64,000 nt of DNA from Synechococcus sp. WH 7803 (GTDB lineage: Bacteria; Cyanobacteriota; Cyanobacteriia; PCC-6307; Cyanobiaceae), in assembly GCA_000063505.1 (NCBI GenBank), contig CT971583.1, forward strand, positions 1,271,918-1,335,917, given 5' to 3'. A program made the position numbers and the translations under genes. Of this stretch, positions 6,779 to 16,462 are shown piece by piece. The notes below the pieces were generated by a model. That model saw only the letters and a program-made list of their open reading frames with translations. It did no database searches and was not told the DNA's origin. Position 1 is the first letter of the stretch. Each line of letters starts with the position of its first letter.

Positions 6779-7539
6779 CAAGGTTGTGCCGCCATGCGGT
6801 CGAGTAGCGCCACAGTTAAATCATCGCCTTGGGTTTGAAGGTAGGCATACCCCTTTCCATCGGAACGAAGGATCGCTGCATACACGTAATTCACCCCCCG
6901 GGCATCTTGCTGACGAATGCGCCCGACGCAATTGTCGTCTTGTAGGAAACGACCCTGATAAGCCGCGACTTCACCGGCACCGTCATACGACGACACAGCC
7001 AGCCCCGCCATTTGCCATGCCGACCAGATCTCACGTTGAATCACGGCATTTGGCGTCCAAGCTCCATTCGCGAACGTCATCCCCATCTGACGACTGAGCA
7101 CGGTGCCATCCATTGCAGAGGGCTTGCAGGCGCCAGCAGGCTGGGGCAACCACTGCTCGGTCACGACATCACCAACCTTCGTACTGATGCCAAAACGGGG
7201 GGTTCCCTGATCGGAGAGCAGCACACTGCTTGCACTTCCCTGCTGGTCACGGGTCACGGTGAGGCCGCAGGCGGACACTTTTTGCCAACGCCCCTGATAG
7301 CGGGTTTCGCTGTAGCGACGCCCGACGCGCAGAAAGCGTCGACCACGGACCGATCCATCCTCCAACCAGGTTTCAAGCTGCAAACCACCCAGAGGTGCCT
7401 CGCCACGCTGGCCTTGGCGAATCACCAGATAACTGCCGGGACGAGGAGCGGCACACTCCATGGGTTCCGGTTGATTCGCCCGCACCGATGCCGGCACGCA
7501 AACAGCCAAGGCAATGGACCCAAACAACAGCGAACGCAT
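6778..7539 (-). CDS. Exported protein of unknown function upstream of arsS
   Basis: The product is about 253 residues with a signal peptide ending near ASVRANQ. The mature part has five cysteines (MECAAP, SACGLT, GACKPS, DDNCVGR and one in the leader), consistent with periplasmic disulfides, and several beta-type stretches. No catalytic motif was recognised. The start chosen is ATG 7539; a GTG two codons earlier (7545) is also possible. The stop overlaps the ATG of arsS, so they form an operon, though a functional link to arsenic is only positional. Confidence 0.65.
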   Translation of the reverse strand: MRSLLFGSIALAVCVPASVRANQPEPMECAAPRPGSYLVIRQGQRGEAPLGGLQLETWLEDGSVRGRRFLRVGRRYSETRYQGRWQKVSACGLTVTRDQQGSASSVLLSDQGTPRFGISTKVGDVVTEQWLPQPAGACKPSAMDGTVLSRQMGMTFANGAWTPNAVIQREIWSAWQMAGLAVSSYDGAGEVAAYQGRFLQDDNCVGRIRQQDARGVNYVYAAILRSDGKGYAYLQTQGDDLTVALLDRMAAQP

Positions 7540-7617
7540 GCTCACGATTCCACTGAACTCAGTGTGCAGACTTCGGCGAGTTGAGCCATCATCGTTCAGC
7601 GATCTGAGGCTTCAGTT

Positions 7618-8529
7618 GTGCGCATCTGGCCGCTGATAGCCCTCGGTGTGTTCGCCGGGATCGCCGGAGGGATCAGTGCCCGCCTCTTCAGTGGTGGATC
7701 GATGCACTGGCCGGAGCCGCCTGCCCAACTGATCTTGAATCCGCGCGAGGAGCCACCGCCGCAACCTCCATCACGGGATGAAATTGCGCGCTTCGTGCCT
7801 GATCAACGTGCCGAACTCATTCGCGAGAACGGAGATTCCATCGCTGTTGAATACAGCAGCGTGATTTTGGATCCGCGCTGGATCGATCTGGAATTTTTCG
7901 GAGGTTGGAACCGGGAATTCGAAGCCAACGAGGACTCAGAGGCCCTGCTTTTTTTCACCGGCCCAACCTTCGAGAAACAATTCGGTCGCGGGGACTTGGA
8001 TATGGCGCTCCATGGCGATCTGATGCTCAGCAATGGAACCTGGCGAGCTGGAAACCGAGCAGCGGCAGCGGGCCGGGCCTACATCGCTGTTTCTGAAAAC
8101 GGAAACCTGGAGTTCGGCTACGGGGATCTCACACCGAGCCGAGAGGAAAGATTCCGTCTTTTCATTGGTGGGTTGCATGCCTTCAGTCACAAAGACCAGA
8201 TCCCTCCAAGCAGCTATCGCGGTGTCTACGGAGAGATGCGGCTTGCCGACGTACGCATCGTCTATGCACTACGAAGCGATGGCGCGCTTGAGCTGATTGA
8301 AACCGCCGATGGCGTTCATTTCAATGATCTCAAGCTGCTGGTGGAGCAGCGCAACTTCAAGGCAGCCTTTCTTCCAGACCATGCCTCGAAATCCCGGCTG
8401 ATCGTCCCGGGCCTCCGTCCTTGGAGTGAGGAGCAGGCCATCTGGGTGAGTGGGGGCAAACCCTCAATCACCCAGCTGCCCTTCATGCTGAGGGTTCTGG
8501 CCCGTGATGCGCTTCCGCAAGTGCAATGA
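7618..8529 (+). CDS. Membrane-anchored or exported protein, possibly phosphodiester-glycosidase-like
   Basis: This 303-residue protein starts at a GTG. Residues 4-27 form a glycine-rich hydrophobic segment (LIALGVFAGIAGGISARLF), either an uncleaved anchor or a signal peptide. A proline-rich spacer (EEPPPQPPSRD) follows, then a soluble domain. The segment IVYALRSDGALELIETADGV, followed by FNDLKLLVEQ, faintly recalls the DUF2233/NAGPA phosphodiester glycosidase layout, but the usual DGG catalytic signature is not visible. The function is unassigned. Its last 47 nt overlap the 3' end of stpA in the opposite direction. Confidence 0.65.
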   Translation: MRIWPLIALGVFAGIAGGISARLFSGGSMHWPEPPAQLILNPREEPPPQPPSRDEIARFVPDQRAELIRENGDSIAVEYSSVILDPRWIDLEFFGGWNREFEANEDSEALLFFTGPTFEKQFGRGDLDMALHGDLMLSNGTWRAGNRAAAAGRAYIAVSENGNLEFGYGDLTPSREERFRLFIGGLHAFSHKDQIPPSSYRGVYGEMRLADVRIVYALRSDGALELIETADGVHFNDLKLLVEQRNFKAAFLPDHASKSRLIVPGLRPWSEEQAIWVSGGKPSITQLPFMLRVLARDALPQVQ

Positions 8530-9694
8530 ACCAGTTCACGTAGCGTTCCGGTCCTTCAGGAATACAAACATCAAACCGCAGTGAGTCGTTTGGATCACTG
8601 ATCCCTTCGAGAGAGCCATCCAGTAGGGAAGGTCGATCCACTTCCCCAGCGCTGCTGTCCACGAGAACGACACGGTTGCAGTGCCCATAGCTCTCACCGA
8701 GCTCCTGGAGAAGGGTGAGAAATCCGCGGTCACTGCCACCGCGTAACCATCCATCCCCTGAAGGGCAGGGTGTTGACGTCACAGTGTCACCGACACCGAC
8801 GAGGTGTGGCATCTGGTCTTGGGCGATGTGCTCATGACAGAGCGCAAGCAGTGCCCCATGGTCGTGGGGAGCTGTACGCACGTTGAAGTCGTCACCCAAC
8901 GGTGCCGTACCGGTGCGATCGGCAATGTGGCGATTGATCAGCACCAGCAAGCCAACTTCCTTGATCGCTCCACGCAGCATGAACTGAATGTCGGTGCTCC
9001 CCACATCACCGGCCTCCGCTGGTTTAAGGCGTTCGACCCCCTCCTGATCACGTCCAAGGTTCGGAGCCACATGCAGAAAGAAGGAGTTCGCCAGGCCTTC
9101 GGCTGCAGCCATCGCCATCAGCTGATCCATGAGCTCCTGAAGCATCACCTGCAACTGCCGTTGCCGTGCCACATCATTGGGAATCAGGCTGAACAGGCTG
9201 TTGAGATTGATGGTGGGCGAGACCTGGGTGTCGAGGATCGCGCGCTCAATCTCCGCGGCGATGGCCTCGTTTCCAAGCTCAGGCATGACGGAGGGAAGTC
9301 TCTCGGCAAGAAGACCCTGCATGCGCGTTGGCACATTGGCGAGAAACGTCATCTCGGCATCACTGACACCCGGATGGGTGAGATGCCCGTAACAATCTTG
9401 CAGCTGCACACCACCAGCTGCCAGTCCTGGCAGGTAAAGGCCCTCCCGTGCAGCCGTTTCGGTGTCACCAAGGGCAGCCTCCACAAGCCGGTTCACACCA
9501 CGGCGGCCTTCATGCTCACCGTTGGTCAGCACCTGAAAGCGCCCCTTCAACGTCGCTGCTGCTCGCACGTAATCGGCCGGCATCCTGCGGGTGAGCGGGT
9601 CCTTCACCAGCGGCATGCACACTCCGTCGAGGTCCTGAACAATCAACAGATCCGAACTGGCGAGCAGCTCCTCTTGAAGTTGGGCGAGATCCAT
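8483..9694 (-). CDS. stpA: Glucosylglycerol 3-phosphatase StpA
   Basis: The protein is about 403 residues from the ATG at 9694. The N-terminal motif LIVQDLDGVCM provides the HAD-type nucleophile DxD. It is followed by FQVLTNGEHEG, GLYLPGLAAGGVQ, LNSLFSLIPND, FFLHVAPNLGRD and VGVGDTVTS, the conserved block order of cyanobacterial StpA/GGP phosphatase. The enzyme dephosphorylates glucosylglycerol-phosphate to the compatible solute glucosylglycerol, the main osmolyte of many marine Synechococcus. The open frame extends to 9754 without a better start. The ggpS synthase is not in this window. The divergent gene at 9856 probably shares a promoter region. Confidence 0.93.
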   Translation of the reverse strand: MDLAQLQEELLASSDLLIVQDLDGVCMPLVKDPLTRRMPADYVRAAATLKGRFQVLTNGEHEGRRGVNRLVEAALGDTETAAREGLYLPGLAAGGVQLQDCYGHLTHPGVSDAEMTFLANVPTRMQGLLAERLPSVMPELGNEAIAAEIERAILDTQVSPTINLNSLFSLIPNDVARQRQLQVMLQELMDQLMAMAAAEGLANSFFLHVAPNLGRDQEGVERLKPAEAGDVGSTDIQFMLRGAIKEVGLLVLINRHIADRTGTAPLGDDFNVRTAPHDHGALLALCHEHIAQDQMPHLVGVGDTVTSTPCPSGDGWLRGGSDRGFLTLLQELGESYGHCNRVVLVDSSAGEVDRPSLLDGSLEGISDPNDSLRFDVCIPEGPERYVNWFIALAEAHHGPEPSA

Positions 9695-9855
9695 CCGAAA
9701 CACCTCGATCGCTGAACCGGTCGTCACGATCCCACGATCAGCCCATCCAGCCAATCACGCCCAGCAGAGCAAAGACGGCAACTGCCAGGATTTAAACGAG
9801 GCCACTGCCTAGTGTTGAAGATCAAGGCTTGATCACAGGAGACTGCGCCGATCGC

Positions 9856-11385
9856 ATGGACACGGCCCTGAACAGCAATGGATTCTTCCCTCGCAGCTTG
9901 GATGCCGACCTGGTGCGGCAACGCATCCGCGAGCTGGAAGCAGGGAAGGTGGGTTTTTACAGCGTGGGGTTGTACCCCGCCTCACTCGCTTACAACTGCG
10001 CCATGCAGCAAGAGGAACCTGCTTCATTGCTTCTGGCGGCCCGCCCTGGCCGACAACTTCTTGGGGCCTTCTCCCAGGAAGCCCTCGAAGGCATGGACCC
10101 AGATCACGTTGCCACCGTGGAGCGGATGGGAAGCCATCTTCAGAACGGTCAGCGCTGTCCGAACACCCTGAAAGACCTCTTGCTGCGCTGCGAGCTGGTT
10201 GTGCTCAGCGCAAACAGCAATCACGTGGAGGAGGATCTGCAGGAAGCCTGCCGCTTGCGTGCGGAACTCGGCCGTGACCACGTGGTTCTTGCCTGCCTGG
10301 CTGGGTCATTCAGCCATGACCACATCGCCAACGAGTCGTATGTGCTGTGTGAGAAGGTCCCCAACCTGGGATTCTTCTCCGGATTTCATCGCCACGGGGC
10401 ACTGCGCAATCCCCACGACAGCTTCACCGCCAATTTCTGCCATCCCAGTGCCCTCACAGCCCTGCTGGCAGCACGAATGCTGGATCGCCTCTCACCGAAT
10501 ATCCAGGTATCGCCTGGGGTTCACAACGTCGAAGGGCAATACATCAAAGCGGCCAAAAACATGGCGTCGGTGTTTGCCGGGTTTGGCTACACCTACCACT
10601 ACGACAACCCTGGGGTGCTCCCCACCTTGCTCACCCTGCTGCTGGATCAATGCCTCGATCAGGCAGCCACGGTGTCGATGGCACGCCGAAACAGGCAACG
10701 CCTCTACAACCGCCAACCGTTCCCCCTCACCGAACTCGGCTACGGCGTCCAGAGAATCGAAGCCGCTCTTGTGAGAGGAGGGGATATGGAGAAGGTGCGC
10801 GATCACACGTTTGCCCAACTCACAGCGATGGTCGCCGATGTGCGCGGCAGCATGATGCGTCCTGTTTCCGGAAAGCCAACGCGCAATTTCCAGGCAGGCC
10901 AAGTGCTCGCCGAACACATGCGCGTGGAACAACGCTGCCCGAACTCCATGGAGGAACTGGAAAGCTGGTGCGAAGACGCTGGCTTACGCAAAGGGGGGCT
11001 TGAGGGACTCAAGGCCCTGCGCTACTGGCCTCAGATCGCCAGGAAGTATGCGATTCCAGTCCATGACGCGTCCATGGTCAACTTGCTGTACATGGCGATT
11101 TACGGCCAATCCAGCACCAAGGATGTGGCCTTTTCGGTGATGACCGAAAGCCGCGAGCTCTCGAACTACTGCCAGGAATCCGTTCGGCCCACCCACAGCC
11201 GTCGCTACGCCGAAGCACTTCAAAACCTCGATCAGCAAGAGGCGATGGACTTAGTGGTCAATGCCGTGATTGCTGATAATGCTCGCCGTTTGATTAGAGA
11301 CGACTCCGGTGTGGAGGAGACGGAGGCCAACGCCGAACCCCCCGCCTATCTCAAAGCGATGAATGTGATCGAAAATGCGCTTTAA
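9856..11385 (+). CDS. Putative NAD-dependent glycerol-3-phosphate dehydrogenase-like protein
   Basis: This 509-residue protein starts at ATG 9856; a TTG at 9829 is also in frame. The arrangement LLLRCELVVLSANSN, then ACLAGSF, then VEGQYIKAAKNMASVFAGFG resembles the core of GpsA-type dehydrogenases, in which a conserved lysine and asparagine follow the NAD-binding domain. The classical N-terminal GxGxxG is not evident (FYSVGLYPASLAY sits there), and the protein is much longer than GpsA (about 330). Divergent pairing with stpA suggests supply or control of glycerol-3-phosphate for glucosylglycerol synthesis. The similarity was judged by eye, so the enzyme class is tentative. Confidence 0.55.
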   Translation: MDTALNSNGFFPRSLDADLVRQRIRELEAGKVGFYSVGLYPASLAYNCAMQQEEPASLLLAARPGRQLLGAFSQEALEGMDPDHVATVERMGSHLQNGQRCPNTLKDLLLRCELVVLSANSNHVEEDLQEACRLRAELGRDHVVLACLAGSFSHDHIANESYVLCEKVPNLGFFSGFHRHGALRNPHDSFTANFCHPSALTALLAARMLDRLSPNIQVSPGVHNVEGQYIKAAKNMASVFAGFGYTYHYDNPGVLPTLLTLLLDQCLDQAATVSMARRNRQRLYNRQPFPLTELGYGVQRIEAALVRGGDMEKVRDHTFAQLTAMVADVRGSMMRPVSGKPTRNFQAGQVLAEHMRVEQRCPNSMEELESWCEDAGLRKGGLEGLKALRYWPQIARKYAIPVHDASMVNLLYMAIYGQSSTKDVAFSVMTESRELSNYCQESVRPTHSRRYAEALQNLDQQEAMDLVVNAVIADNARRLIRDDSGVEETEANAEPPAYLKAMNVIENAL

Positions 11386-14066
11386 ACCGTTGGCTCAAGA
11401 GAGGGGAGCATGACGCAGGCATCAGCGATGTCGCGATACGGGTCCGGATCACAACTCAGAACCACCACCTGAAGCCCAAGATCAACAGCCTGCCGCAACA
11501 TGGTGAGCACTGAAGCCAACCGCTTCGGATCGGTGTTGGTGAAGGCATCGTCGAACAGCAGGGGTAGGCAACCGTCATGACTGCTGCGGAGCGTGTCGGC
11601 GATCGCCAAACGCAGAGCGGCGTTGAACTGCTCCTTCATGCCTCCGCTGAGCTGGGCGAACTCAAACAACCGCCCGGATCGTTGCAATTGCAGCGCATTC
11701 AAACCCTTTGTGGGATCCAGATTGAGCTCACAACCATCAGAGGCCTCCAGAAGCAGGGGAGCCAGGAAGTGATTGATGCTCTGCTTGAGGGGCATGGAAT
11801 AGCGCCTGGAGAGATCGCGTCGTGCCTCCTGGAAACGCCTCAGCAACAGCTGGCGTGCTTCCGCCACCAACGTTTGCTGCTGTTCAGCCCGGATCGCCAG
11901 ATCCATCGCGGCTGCAGCCTCCTCGACCAGCGCGTGCAAATCGCTGCGCCCGAAACGATCGCAGCGCTCCAGCAGCCCCCCCTGTTCACGATTGAGATCT
12001 TCACGCCGACGGGCGAGGGTCAGCTCTTGCTGTTCAAGAGCGGCCAACTGCTTGTCAACATCAGCCTCCCGCTCCAAACCAGCCTCAGCAGTGAGCGCAA
12101 GAAGCTTGGACTGCTGAAGACAGATGGTCTCCATCAGACCATTCAGCTCCTGCTGAATCTGTGCCTGTTCACCGTGAGAGTCGACAAAGGTTTGCCGCTG
12201 TTGGCGGCGCTGAAGCTGTTGGGCTTCCTGGCGTTCAACCGCGACGCGTCGCTCCTGTTGATTCGACTGAACAGTGCGCAAGGTCCGCTCCAGTGCATCG
12301 AGCCCCGCGCGAAGCGCCCGGGTCTGATCTTGAACGGATTTGTAGGTGGCCCGGCAGTCGAGAAGTGCCTGATCCAAAGCCGCGGAATCCATCGTGAACG
12401 CTGTCTCCAGGCCAAGGTCCTGCTGGAGGGCTGAGCGTTTTTGCTGCAGTGTTTCCAGGGATTCGGTCCCGTCAGCATGGGCTGGATGCTGCTGATCCAA
12501 CTGCTGGAGGCGCGCTGTGACCAGAGCGAGCTCCTGGCTGAGTTGTTGCCGTTGGAAGAACTGCTCCTTGGCCTCCTCCAGGGATTGGGCGCCCCATTGC
12601 CGCAGCCCTTCGTTGACTTGGGTTTGGAGTTGGGAGCGTTGTGTGGTCAGCGCAGCGATGCCAGTGCCCTCTCCGGGATTCACCTGCACCATCACCCCCT
12701 CACCGACCTGCAGCCGAAATGGCCCGGAACGCTGCAGTGTCTGTCCCTCAGGCAACGCGACACCATCCAGCACCACCTCCTGGTCAGCCGCTTCCAGGTG
12801 AATCGACGACGCCATACTGTTCAGTCGGATCTCCAGTTCGCGAAGCCGTTCCTGCCAACCTTGCAGGGCCGACAGAGCCTCGCTGGTTTGGCTCGGAGCA
12901 GCAGCAAGCTTGTTTTGGAGTGATCCCTGTTGCGCGAGCAGGCGAGCCCGCAGATCGGCACGTTGTTGATAGTCGCGAATTCGGGTTTCGAGGGTTCGGA
13001 TCTCCTGCTGCCGACGCAGTGAATGACCGCGCTCCTCAAGCGCTTGTCGCTGCTCTTCCAAAGCGTTGAGAGACGCCTGCCTGGCTTTGAGCTGTTCGGA
13101 CTGCTGGGCGACCTGGTCCCCCGCTTTCTCCAGGTCACGGCGATGGGCCTGGATTGAGCGGTCTGTCGACTCCGTTTCAGCATCGAGAGACATCAGAGTC
13201 TTGAGCTGTTGCTTGCGCTGTTGTTCCTCCTGAATGAGCGGCGCCAGCGAACGCTGCAAATCGCGCAAGGTGGTGAAGCGTCTGCGCTGTTGTTGAAGTG
13301 CTGGAGCCTGGACGGTCTCAAGATCTCGGAGCGCCTGCTCATTGCGATCGAGCTCTTGGCAGGCCGCTTCGTACATCTCAAGCTGTTGACACGCATCCCG
13401 GTGCCGCTGCTCAGCCTGCTGTAACTCCTGGCGTCGCTTCCAGAGTTCGCTTTGCTGCTTGACACCACGCGAAGTGAAGCTGGAGGCGACCAACACCTCG
13501 AGCTGATCGTGAATGTGTTGATCCAGGGGTGATTGCAGGGAGTCCGAAGCCTGGTTCTCCAGGGCAGCAATGAGGCCGTTGAGGTCGTAATGGCTGCCAT
13601 CGAGATCGAGGAGATTGCGGCCTGCAAGTCCTTGCATCACCCAGAGATGGGCCCAACGACTGGGCAGAATTCGATTGACCTGTCGACTGCCGATGATCTC
13701 TTCGACACCGAGCAGTGCAGCCAGGCGATCCTCCGCATCTCCACCCAAGTGCGCGGGCTCCCCCAGCCGGCTGAGACGGCAGGTGCCACTGGAACCACTG
13801 AATGATTTCTGCAGCGACCAGTGATGCCCCTGGGCTTCGAAGTCGAGCTCTGTCTGGGGATGACCGGCATGCACCGTAGAGCGCAGATCACGCATCGCGG
13901 CACCGGTCGCTGTGGCACGCACGAACAGCGTGCGATGCATGGCCTCCACCAGTGAGCTCTTTCCGGTTTCGTTACCACCGCCAATCAACGTCAACCCCGG
14001 CGCAAACGCCACCTCCAGTTCTCGATGGCGGCGCACACTCTCCAGCCGGCAACGAATCAGGCGCAT
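11382..14066 (-). CDS. SbcC/YhaN-like DNA-repair ATPase with long coiled coil
   Basis: This 894-residue protein has Walker A GGGNETGKSS (29-38) at the N-terminus and the ABC signature LSGGMKEQF with Walker B CLPLLFDDA near the C-terminus. Glutamine-rich coiled-coil segments (about 180-430 and 480-730) lie between. This is the SbcC/Rad50 plan, closer in size to YhaN than to E. coli SbcC; no CxxC zinc-hook motif was noticed at the coil apex. It overlaps the downstream end of the SbcD-like gene by 10 nt and surely works with it in DNA end processing. The last 4 nt overlap the convergent dehydrogenase-like gene. Confidence 0.85.
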   Translation of the reverse strand: MRLIRCRLESVRRHRELEVAFAPGLTLIGGGNETGKSSLVEAMHRTLFVRATATGAAMRDLRSTVHAGHPQTELDFEAQGHHWSLQKSFSGSSGTCRLSRLGEPAHLGGDAEDRLAALLGVEEIIGSRQVNRILPSRWAHLWVMQGLAGRNLLDLDGSHYDLNGLIAALENQASDSLQSPLDQHIHDQLEVLVASSFTSRGVKQQSELWKRRQELQQAEQRHRDACQQLEMYEAACQELDRNEQALRDLETVQAPALQQQRRRFTTLRDLQRSLAPLIQEEQQRKQQLKTLMSLDAETESTDRSIQAHRRDLEKAGDQVAQQSEQLKARQASLNALEEQRQALEERGHSLRRQQEIRTLETRIRDYQQRADLRARLLAQQGSLQNKLAAAPSQTSEALSALQGWQERLRELEIRLNSMASSIHLEAADQEVVLDGVALPEGQTLQRSGPFRLQVGEGVMVQVNPGEGTGIAALTTQRSQLQTQVNEGLRQWGAQSLEEAKEQFFQRQQLSQELALVTARLQQLDQQHPAHADGTESLETLQQKRSALQQDLGLETAFTMDSAALDQALLDCRATYKSVQDQTRALRAGLDALERTLRTVQSNQQERRVAVERQEAQQLQRRQQRQTFVDSHGEQAQIQQELNGLMETICLQQSKLLALTAEAGLEREADVDKQLAALEQQELTLARRREDLNREQGGLLERCDRFGRSDLHALVEEAAAAMDLAIRAEQQQTLVAEARQLLLRRFQEARRDLSRRYSMPLKQSINHFLAPLLLEASDGCELNLDPTKGLNALQLQRSGRLFEFAQLSGGMKEQFNAALRLAIADTLRSSHDGCLPLLFDDAFTNTDPKRLASVLTMLRQAVDLGLQVVVLSCDPDPYRDIADACVMLPSLEPTV

Positions 14067-15202
14067 GGCGAGTCGACGCAGAGCTGATGGAGTTCGATCA
14101 AAGCCTGCTCGATCAATGGGTCACCATCCCCCTCGAGCTCTTGTTTCAAACCGGCAGCAATGCTGCTGAGGAGCGGACCGTCGCTCCGGTTTAAGCAGTG
14201 ATCGAGTTCACCATCGATTGGATGGCGGCGCAGTTCACCTCGCAAGCGCAGGTGCAGAAGCTGTTCGGAAAGCTCATCGACCATTGCCTGCAAACGACGA
14301 TGGGCGTCCAAACCAAGACGTCCGTTCAATTCAAGTCGCAGCAGATCGCGGCCCGCACGGCTGCCGATGCAGGCATCAAGTTCTTGGTTCAAGCGTTCCA
14401 GATCGGGAAGCCCCTGGAGCTGCATGGTGATCCGATGCCAAGCCACCCGCCCAGTCGTGATCGTTTGCACCCGCGGATCGTCCCCCCGCATGAGGTCGGC
14501 AAGAATCACTTGCGATCGCTGATCCTCTGGCCCCGACGGGAAACGATCAGGCTCCGGTGTACCGCTGTACCAGGCATTGCTCTGAACCTGCATCAATCCA
14601 TGCCAGTCACCAAGAGCGATGTAATCGACCTCTCCTGGAGGAAGTTGTTCAAGGTTCAAGGCATTGACATCAACCCCAGAGCCGAATCCCTGCACCGATC
14701 CATGGGCCAGCAGAACGCGTGGAGCCTCTGAATCCAGGTTCTGCCAGTTGAGCTGTTCAATCCAGCGCATCGGCCCGACATTGTCGTGCCGCCGAAGCAA
14801 GGGACAAGGCAGCAGGGTCAACCCCGCTCGGCTCGTGGGCTCAGGTTGGGTGAGAAGCTCCAGATTCGGGGCCCGCTCCCGCATCCGGCGCAAAAGATCC
14901 TCTCGACGCCAGATGCCCCCGGCGCCGCCATGGTCGTGATTGCCGGGAATCACCAGGACAGGGCACGGCAGCGCACCGATCAGCTCCATCACTTCCAAAA
15001 CCTCAGAGGCCGGAACGGTGGAGGAATCAAAAAGGTCGCCTGCCACGAGCACGGCATCCACCGATTCGTTGCGGGCCACATCGCCGATGCGGCTCACGAC
15101 CTCAACGCGTTCCCGCTGAAGACGAGCTTGTTTCTGAGGATCAGAAATCCAGCGGTAAGGCTTGCCGATCTGCCAGTCAGCCGTGTGAAGAATGCGGGGC
15201 AC
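14057..15202 (-). CDS. SbcD/YhaO-like DNA-repair metallophosphoesterase
   Basis: The product is about 381 residues. The order TADWQIG, AGDLFDSS, GNHDHGG, LLAHGSVQG and ALGDWHG is that of Mre11/SbcD-type nucleases and gives the two-metal centre. The GTG at 15202 is preferred because GGGAG lies 4 nt upstream; the frame stays open to 15262, but that would run back towards the divergent gene. It is the nuclease partner of the ATPase at 11382-14066, and the two together should trim double-strand ends or hairpins. Confidence 0.87.
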   Translation of the reverse strand: MPRILHTADWQIGKPYRWISDPQKQARLQRERVEVVSRIGDVARNESVDAVLVAGDLFDSSTVPASEVLEVMELIGALPCPVLVIPGNHDHGGAGGIWRREDLLRRMRERAPNLELLTQPEPTSRAGLTLLPCPLLRRHDNVGPMRWIEQLNWQNLDSEAPRVLLAHGSVQGFGSGVDVNALNLEQLPPGEVDYIALGDWHGLMQVQSNAWYSGTPEPDRFPSGPEDQRSQVILADLMRGDDPRVQTITTGRVAWHRITMQLQGLPDLERLNQELDACIGSRAGRDLLRLELNGRLGLDAHRRLQAMVDELSEQLLHLRLRGELRRHPIDGELDHCLNRSDGPLLSSIAAGLKQELEGDGDPLIEQALIELHQLCVDSPCA

Positions 15203-15324
15203 GCGCTCCCTTGATGCCGTCGGAGCCCATGCTGCCGCCTCCCCGGCTGTTTTTCCGCACACTCTTCACTGGCAAATCAGGGAGAAGACGGCATGGTTTC
15301 GCTGTGAGACCCAGGCGATACACC

Positions 15325-16461
15325 GTGACCAAGGCTCCCTCAGGCTCCAGCTCCCCCCTGGAGACCATTGCCGGACTGTTCCATCCACCGGAACAGATCA
15401 AGGCAATCGATCAACTTGGAGCTGGAAACGTGAATGACACCTTTCTGGTCACCCTCGAGGGAAACGCTGCAAGGCAAGCCTTCGTGATGCAGAGACTCAA
15501 CACGGATGTGTTCGAGAGCCCGGAACTGGTGATGCGCAATCTCCTGCGCCTTGGTGATCACGTCGAGCGGCGACTAGCGCAAGACCCCCCTGAACTTTCG
15601 GGGAGACGGTGGGAGATTCCCAGGGTTCTGCCCACCCTTGATTGCGACGGGCACTGGGTTGAGCACGAGGGTGAGTTCTGGCGCTCGATCTCCTACATCG
15701 GAGCGGCCACAACCGCCGATGTGATTAAAGATGAGGCCCATGCCTGGGAGCTGGGTTACGGGCTCGGGATGTTTCACCATTTGATCAGCGATCTGCCCAC
15801 TGAGGAACTGGCAGACACCCTTGAGAATTTCCACATCGCACCGGCGTATCTGGATGAGCTCGATACCGTTCTCGATAGCGCGTTGCCCATCACTGACGCG
15901 CGGGTGACTGACGCGCTCGCCTTCGTGGATGCGCGCCGTGAAGGACTCGATGTGCTTGAACAGGCTTGCGCCAGAGGGGAACTGAAACGCCGCCCCATTC
16001 ACGGAGATCCGAAGATCAACAACGTGATGATTGATGATCTCAGCGGGCATGCCGTGGGATTGATCGATCTCGACACGGTGAAGCCCGGATTGCTTCATTA
16101 CGACATCGGCGACTGTTTGCGCTCTTGCTGCAACCGCCTCGGGGAGGAAACCACAACGCCTGAGAAGGTGGTGTTCGATCTTGAACTCTGCCGCTCGATC
16201 CTGGAGGGGTACCTCAAGGTGGGGCGATCCTTTCTCAGCGATGACGATGTGCGCTACCTGCCAGCGTGCATCCGCCTAATCCCCTTGGAATTGGGTCTGC
16301 GTTTTCTCACTGATCACCTGTCAGGCGACTGTTATTTCAAAACGGAGCGAGCCGGCCACAATCTGGATCGGGCTTGGGTGCAGTTCGCGCTCGCGCGTTC
16401 AGTGGAGCAACAGTGGGATGAGCTGGTGTCCTTGATCAACAGCCTTCACGGAGGGAACTGA
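15325..16461 (+). CDS. Aminoglycoside-phosphotransferase-family kinase (NahK-like)
   Basis: This protein of about 378 residues has the APH-fold catalytic loop HGDPKINNVMID and the metal-binding VGLIDLDT. Near the N-terminus GAGNVNDTFLV plays the nucleotide-loop role. The pattern is closest to N-acetylhexosamine 1-kinase and related small-molecule kinases rather than resistance enzymes; the substrate is unknown. The GTG at 15325 is chosen; the frame extends to 15211, but the added residues are low in complexity and arginine-rich. The next gene starts 1 nt after its stop, indicating an operon with the DOMON-like and transglycosylase genes. Confidence 0.8.
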   Translation: MTKAPSGSSSPLETIAGLFHPPEQIKAIDQLGAGNVNDTFLVTLEGNAARQAFVMQRLNTDVFESPELVMRNLLRLGDHVERRLAQDPPELSGRRWEIPRVLPTLDCDGHWVEHEGEFWRSISYIGAATTADVIKDEAHAWELGYGLGMFHHLISDLPTEELADTLENFHIAPAYLDELDTVLDSALPITDARVTDALAFVDARREGLDVLEQACARGELKRRPIHGDPKINNVMIDDLSGHAVGLIDLDTVKPGLLHYDIGDCLRSCCNRLGEETTTPEKVVFDLELCRSILEGYLKVGRSFLSDDDVRYLPACIRLIPLELGLRFLTDHLSGDCYFKTERAGHNLDRAWVQFALARSVEQQWDELVSLINSLHGGN

Positions 16462-16462
16462 C

